Source: Gaeumannomyces sp. JS-464 (taxonomy: Eukaryota; Ascomycota; Sordariomycetes; Magnaporthales; Magnaporthaceae). From it: a stretch of 64,000 nt of DNA. Shown here piece after piece: positions 60,223 through 64,000 of the stretch. A program made the translations under genes and the position numbers. Each line of letters opens with the position of its first letter. The first letter of the stretch is position 1. The notes below the pieces were generated by a model. That model had not been told where the DNA came from and did no database searches. It saw only the letters and a list, made by a program, of their open reading frames with translations. Location: the NCBI GenBank assembly GCA_002197995.1, contig NGZR01000005.1, forward strand, positions 4,960,001-5,024,000, written 5' to 3'.

Positions 60223-63200
60223 ATGGGTATTCCCGCGGCGTTCAGGTGGTTATCCACGAAATACCCCAAGATCATCTCCCCGGTCATCGAAGACAAACCT
60301 ATCGAGATGGGTAAGTTCCCGTGGGCGCGTTCATGCGCCTTCCCGTGTTTTAGCGATATTTGTGCCTTCAGTGATGTCTCTGCGAAGCTTTCGTCCCGTA
60401 TAATGGCTAACGACTGGCGCGTTCGTTTGACCCCATCGATAGACGACGGCACCGTTATCCCCGTCGATGCCACTAAGCCGAACCCGAACGGCGAGGAATT
60501 CGACAACCTGTACCTGGACATGAACGGCATTGTCCACCCCTGCGCGCATCCCGAGGACAGGCCCGCCCCCAAGGACGAGGAGGAGATGATGCTGGAGATC
60601 TTCAGGTACACCGACCGCGTTGTCAACATGGTGAGGCCACGCAAAGTCCTCATGATCGCTGTTGGTAAGCACGTGCAAATGGAGCTACACTTGTTTGGTT
60701 CGGGCTGCCACCAGCCTAAACAATTTCCCTGTGCTAACCACTCGGCCTTGTTTCTATCGCAGATGGTGTCGCTCCCCGTGCCAAGATGAATCAGCAAAGA
60801 TCCCGGCGATTCCGATCTGCGCAGGAAGCCAAGGAGAAGGCCGAAGACAAGATGGAGCTTCTGAAGCTACTAAAGCAGCAAAAGGGCGACGACGTCGCCC
60901 CTGAGACGCTCGAGAGCGTAACCAAGAAGGCGTTCGACACTAATTCTATCACCCCTGGCACACCCTTCATGCTCATTCTGGCCGCCAGTCTGAGGTATTG
61001 GTGCGCCTACAAGCTCAACACCGACCCTGCCTGGGCCAACCTCAAGATCATCATTTCCGATGCTACCGTGCCCGGCGAGGGCGAGCACAAGATCATGGAC
61101 TTTGTCCGGCTCCCAGCGGTCGTCGCCGGACCACGACCCTAACACGAGGCACGTCATCTACGGCCTGGATGCCGATCTCATCATGCTGGGTCTCGCCACG
61201 CACGAACCGCACTTCCGAGTTTTGCGTGAGGACGTCTTTTTCCAACAGGGAAAGGCGAGGATGTGCAAGCTGTGTGGGCAGAAGGGACACGAGGCAGAGA
61301 ACTGTCGGGGAGAGGCCAAGAAAAAAGAGGGCGAGTTTGATGAAAAGGAAAAGGCCGAGCCGCTGAAGCCCTTCATCTGGCTGCATGTCTCCGTTTTGCG
61401 CGAGTATTTGGCCGTCGAGCTTGAGGTTTCAAATCTCCCATTTCGCTTCGATCTCGAAAGAGCCGTTGACGACTGGATCTTTCTCTGTTGTTTCGTCGGC
61501 AATGACTTCTTGCCACACCTGCCTGCCCTGGAAATCCGGGAGAACGGAATCAACACTTTGACTTCCATTTGGAAGCAGAACCTGGCAGCCATGGGCGGCT
61601 ACGTCACCAAAGACGGCCACATCGACTTGGAGCGGATCCAGTTCATTATGAGTGGTCTAGCGAAGCAAGAGGACTCCATATTTCGGAAGCGAAAGGAAAC
61701 AGAAGATCGCAAGGAGGCAAACGCTAAGCGGCGCAAGCTCCAGGATGAGAGGGCGCAGTATGGAAGGAAAGGCGGCCAAGGCAGGCAAGGCGAGTCGTTT
61801 GGCGGCATCGCCGAGCCCGGCAAACTCATCACGCACGACATGGTGGTCAACCGCGCCGCAGCCCAGGCTCAGGATGCCAATGTTGCAAACAAGAGCGCGG
61901 CTAGCATCCTCAAGAGCCAGATCAAGGCTCTCTCGGCCCAAGCGGCCGAACCTACTCCTCCCGAGACACCTGTCAAGAACGGAGGTGATTCAGAAGAGTC
62001 GAAGCCGGACACCCTGCCTCAGTGACGCCAGCGTCAGCTCTGGGCAAACGCAAGGCTGATCTTTTGGAGGATGAGGATAGCTCAACTGGGCCCAACAGTC
62101 CTGCCCCTGGCACACCATCTGCCGGCGCAACAGAGGGCCCTGTCGACACGGTTAGGATGTGGGAGGAGGGCTACAGCGATAGGTACTACGAGCAGAAGTT
62201 CCACGCCGACCCCAAGGACATTGGTTTCCGCCATAAGGTCGCCCACGCGTACGTCGAGGGTCTGGCATGGGTGCTCTTGTATTACTTCCAGGGCTGCCCA
62301 TCATGGGAGTGGTACTACCCCTACCACTACGCCCCTTTTGCCGCTGATTTTGAGGGTCTTGCGGATCTCAAGATCTCATTCGAGAAGGGGAGGACGTCTA
62401 GGCCCTACGAGCAGCTCATGAGCGTGCTGCCTGCTGCGTCTCGCGATAATCTCCCTGCCGTCTTCCACGATCTCATGACGAACGAGGATAGTGAGATTAT
62501 CGACTTCTATCCCGAGGATTTCGAGGTCGACCTCAACGGCAAGAAGTTTGCCTGGCAGGGAGTCGTGCTTCTGCCCTTCATCGAGATGGACAGGCTTCTT
62601 GCCGCCGTCCAGGCCAAGTACCCGCTACTTACTCCCGAGGAGGCGGCTAGGAACGGCGTTGGCAAGGACGTACTCCTCCTATCTGATGCCCACGAGGGGC
62701 TTTATGATGACATCATCACGCACTTTTACTCTAAGCGCCAAAGCGGCTCCGAGTTCACGCTCAATCAGCGGAATAGCGATCTCCTCGCGGGCAAGGTGGC
62801 GAAGCTCGACGATTACCTGCCCCACGGCGCGCTAGTGTACCCCTTGGAGAGGAAAAGCATGCCGGATGTCGAGTACGACCGCTCATTGAGGTATGAATCA
62901 CACTGCTAACACCCCTCTCGTCGTGTTACCCCACTAACGTTACTCCCTCCTTTAGTGTGCACTACGAGATGCCCAAAGCACACCCTCATAAGTCGATGCT
63001 TCTGCGGGGTGTCAAAATGCCCACCCCAGCACTCACTCGGAGTGACCAGGAAGAGCTACGAGGAAAGTTGCGTGGCGGTGGTCGACACAATGGTGGAGGC
63101 TACGGTGGTCGCGGTGGCTACGGAAATGGCAACGGCGGCGGCTATGGTAACCGTGGCGGCTATGGCAACGGCAATTCATACGGGCCCCGAGACCAGCGGG

Positions 63201-63610
63201 GTGATCGCCAGGGAGGTGCGCCACCGCACCGCAACCAGTCGTGGCAGCCTCCCGCACCAGGCCAGGCCGGATTCGGGGTGGGCGCGCCTCCGCCGCCTCC
63301 TCCTCCAGGACACCACCACGGCGGCCATGGCCAGGGATACAACAGCCAGTATCCTCCAGCCTACCCCCAAGGATACCCACAGTATCCTCCGGCGTACCCA
63401 CCAGCCGGCGCACCTGCTTACCCACCGTCATACCCCCCACAGTCGTATGGTGGATATCCGCAGCATGGGCAATATCAACCCCCTCCCCCGCATGGGGGGC
63501 AGCGCGGGTCGTATAACAGACACGACGGTGGCGGTGGGCGGGATTACGGCTCTTACAATGGCGGAGGTGGTGGCAGGGGTCGGGACTCCCGTAACGGGAG
63601 ACGGTACTGA
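60223..63610 (+). CDS. RAT1: nuclear 5'-3' exoribonuclease 2 (two compensating frame breaks)
   Basis: Nuclear exonuclease acting in rRNA/snoRNA trimming and Pol II torpedo termination. Exons 60223-60310, 60443-60664, 60763-62890 and 62956-63610; 1,030 residues. N-terminal catalytic core: [94 protein letters not shown] knuckle [14 protein letters not shown] (about residue 270) is typical of fungal Rat1. Second core: [66 protein letters not shown]. The tail is Gly/Arg-rich, then Pro-Tyr-rich, then RGG-like. One extra C near 61110 and one missing C near 62013 shift the frame and cancel out. Confidence 0.95.
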
Positions 63611-64000
63611 CCGCATGGCGAATGAAGGCGCCGCCCGCCTGCAAACAGGGCGGCTTTTGTCTGGGGGATATGAGTGAGTGACAGGATTTTCAAGTCTGTA
63701 TAATGTGTATATAGAGGATGGGTGACTGGGGTGCATTGCTGTTTTCTATGGCCGACTCGACACTGTCGAGCTCTTGCGATGTTTGAAACATTCGAACGAG
63801 GTTCAAAATGGGCGGCTGATCTTGATTGTTGACCTCACGTTTGGGTATTTGCGAGATGAAAGATAGGGAAGAGGCCCTGTCAGTCACTGTTCAAGCCCAT
63901 ATCAGGTTCAAAATAGCCACAATTTGTCGAACGGGCAACGAAGATAATAATTTGGCCGAGGATCATATTGCGCAAGACACGGGTGGTCGGTTGTGGGAGT
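63611..64000. other. RAT1 3' flank
   Basis: No gene recognised up to the window edge. Confidence 0.5.

Overview
The window is nuclear DNA of a filamentous ascomycete (Pezizomycotina, most likely a Sordariomycete). The evidence is short 50-150 bp spliceosomal introns, GC-rich third codon positions, intron-containing tRNA genes, and fungal multidomain proteins: a pentafunctional AROM protein, a PurK-PurE fusion (ADE2) and a hybrid histidine kinase. I see no CRISPR array, insertion sequence, recognisable transposon, secondary-metabolite cluster or telomere. Most genes are conserved housekeeping loci on alternating strands.

Layout. 1-18 kb: 3' end of EGD2 (NAC alpha), ATP7 (ATP synthase subunit d), SRP101 (SRP receptor alpha), YIF1 (ER-Golgi), an Mpv17/PMP22-family membrane protein, BNA6 (quinolinate phosphoribosyltransferase), a tRNA-Glu/tRNA-Lys pair 5 nt apart, an unrecognised protein, a stress-responsive A/B-barrel (Dabb) protein and a hybrid histidine kinase. 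18-35 kb: tRNA-Pro(AGG), a PUF RNA-binding protein, mitoribosomal mS33 divergent from an Rnt1-type RNase III, an ATG37-like acyl-CoA-binding membrane protein, an FAD-dependent oxidoreductase and COX11. 35-64 kb: RAV1, AROM, a YGL114W-like OPT transporter, ADE2, a small cysteine-rich secreted protein, a PRMT3-like arginine methyltransferase, USO1 and RAT1.

These genes do not form one pathway. Loose themes are mitochondrial energy and translation (ATP7, COX11, mS33, the Mpv17 protein), secretory traffic (SRP101, YIF1, USO1), biosynthesis (BNA6, AROM, ADE2), RNA processing (RAT1, RNase III, PUF) and V-ATPase assembly (RAV1).

The strongest unexplained signal is a set of 1-2 nt frame breaks inside otherwise well conserved genes: SRP101, YIF1, histidine kinase, RNase III, RAV1, PRMT3-like and RAT1. 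They cluster heavily in the central AROM domains and the 5' half of the OPT gene (about 41.3-47.0 kb). Wherever I summed exon lengths and indels, the corrected coding length came out a multiple of three, and I saw no nonsense codon in the restored frames. That pattern favours base-calling or assembly error, though recent decay is not excluded. Other points of biological interest are the probable dicistronic tRNA unit, GC-AG introns in two neighbouring genes, micro-exons in the transporter, and a PRMT3-like protein whose zinc finger has lost its cysteines. I found no convincing new multi-gene system.
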